The position numbers and the translations under genes are program-made. Source: Gemmatimonadota bacterium (GTDB lineage: Bacteria > Gemmatimonadota > Gemmatimonadetes > Gemmatimonadales > Gemmatimonadaceae). Taken from it: 51,784 nt of DNA. Positions 51,451-51,784 of the stretch are shown piece by piece (the stretch's first letter is position 1; every line of letters begins with the position of its first letter). The DNA lies in contig JAQBYI010000023.1 of assembly GCA_027622655.1 (NCBI GenBank), positions 1 to 51,784 on the forward strand. The letters are read 5' to 3'. The notes under the pieces are model-generated. The model ran no database searches. It was not told the DNA's origin and worked only from the letters and a program-made list of their open reading frames with translations.

Positions 51451-51784
51451 CTACTTGGCGACTGTGGATCGGGTCACGACCTTTTGGCCGTCAACCGCGA
51501 TCTGCCAGTAATAGACGCCCGACGCCACTTCTCTCGAAGTGCCGTGGTACTTGCCATTCCAGTAGCCGACGTATTGGCCACACGGCAAGAGCACGTTGTC
51601 GAGCTTCTGACCCCCTGCCACGCCTCCCGAACTTCCTTCGAGCTGCGGATACGCGACGACTTGAGTGAGAATGTTGAAGATCTTCAAGGTCACGCGATAC
51701 TGCTTACCGCTCTCAGCCCTCTCTGCCAATATGAGTGAGACACCGATCCTCCCGGAGTTTAGTGTACGAGGGTGATCGAGGATG
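51451..51784 (-). CDS. C-terminal part of a large secreted protein with FlgD/T9SS-like Ig domain; 5' end cut by window edge
   Basis: Only the last 110 or so residues are visible. The frame is open to the right edge (the TTG at 51729 is not a real start); upstream codons read DHPRTLNSGRIGVSLIL. Then comes YRVTLKIFNILTQVVAYPQL and ASGVYYWQIAVDGQKVVTRS at the end. This is the FlgD-Ig-like / type IX-like C-terminal sorting-type module, with W-x-G-K and ASGVYYW landmarks, known from large exported proteins in several phyla. The nature of the main domain cannot be judged from this fragment. Confidence 0.75.
   Translation of the reverse strand, partial: ILDHPRTLNSGRIGVSLILAERAESGKQYRVTLKIFNILTQVVAYPQLEGSSGGVAGGQKLDNVLLPCGQYVGYWNGKYHGTSREVASGVYYWQIAVDGQKVVTRSTVAK

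Overview
This is a GC-rich bacterial chromosome segment packed with core genes. The gene content points to an oligotrophic environmental lineage, most plausibly Gemmatimonadota, but that is inference and not a database match. The evidence is the high GC content, the many GTG starts and 4-bp ATGA/GTGA overlaps, the bacillithiol enzyme BshA, the fused Bat aerotolerance proteins, a roadblock-domain protein next to a receiver protein, a GlmU-like sugar nucleotidyltransferase and an FlgD/T9SS-like C-terminal domain. No phage, transposon, CRISPR array or defence island is visible.

Layout, left to right. Positions 1-4352 (minus) hold murA-pgeF, then rimP-nusA and an L7Ae-like gene cut by the window edge. 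A good sigma-70 promoter overlaps the pgeF stop and is followed by an intrinsic terminator just before rimP. Positions 4454-5374 (plus) hold a secreted zinc phospholipase-C-like protein. Positions 5341-13790 (minus) form one tight unit: lipoprotein, serS, histidine kinase, pcrA, gatC, gatA, gatB. Positions 13898-17757 (plus) hold roadblock protein, CheY-like receiver, manC, GlmU-like enzyme and a WalJ-like metallohydrolase. Positions 17851-19912 (minus) hold groES-groEL under a CIRCE operator.

Positions 20004-33898 (minus) are a nearly unbroken run of twelve genes: moxR, DUF58, a BatD-like membrane protein, batA, batB/C fusion, batD/E fusion, mutL, miaA, bshA, uppP, birA, coaX. Positions 33939-36643 (minus) hold a site-2-protease-like gene, scpA, scpB and rluB. 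Divergent to that is rpsT. Positions 37168-41808 (minus) form the pyrimidine cluster pyrR-pyrB-pyrC, followed by a frameshifted class II aldolase gene and a coiled-coil/zinc-ribbon protein. Two serine tRNA genes follow (minus). The right end has a cation/proton antiporter, tadA, a large metalloprotease lipoprotein, clpB, an outer-membrane beta-barrel-like protein, a secreted double rhodanese, an FmdB zinc ribbon and a secreted-protein C-terminus cut by the window edge.

Points that deserve attention: MurA carries Asp instead of the fosfomycin-target Cys. The rimP-nusA leader has a promoter-terminator-gene layout suggesting attenuation by NusA itself. Two adjacent Bat fusion proteins keep internal signal-peptide-like segments. 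Three unrelated genes end in short tandem repeats that duplicate the stop codon. One aldolase gene is split by a single extra base. Several promoters share a TTGACT-type -35 box with 16-18 bp spacing.
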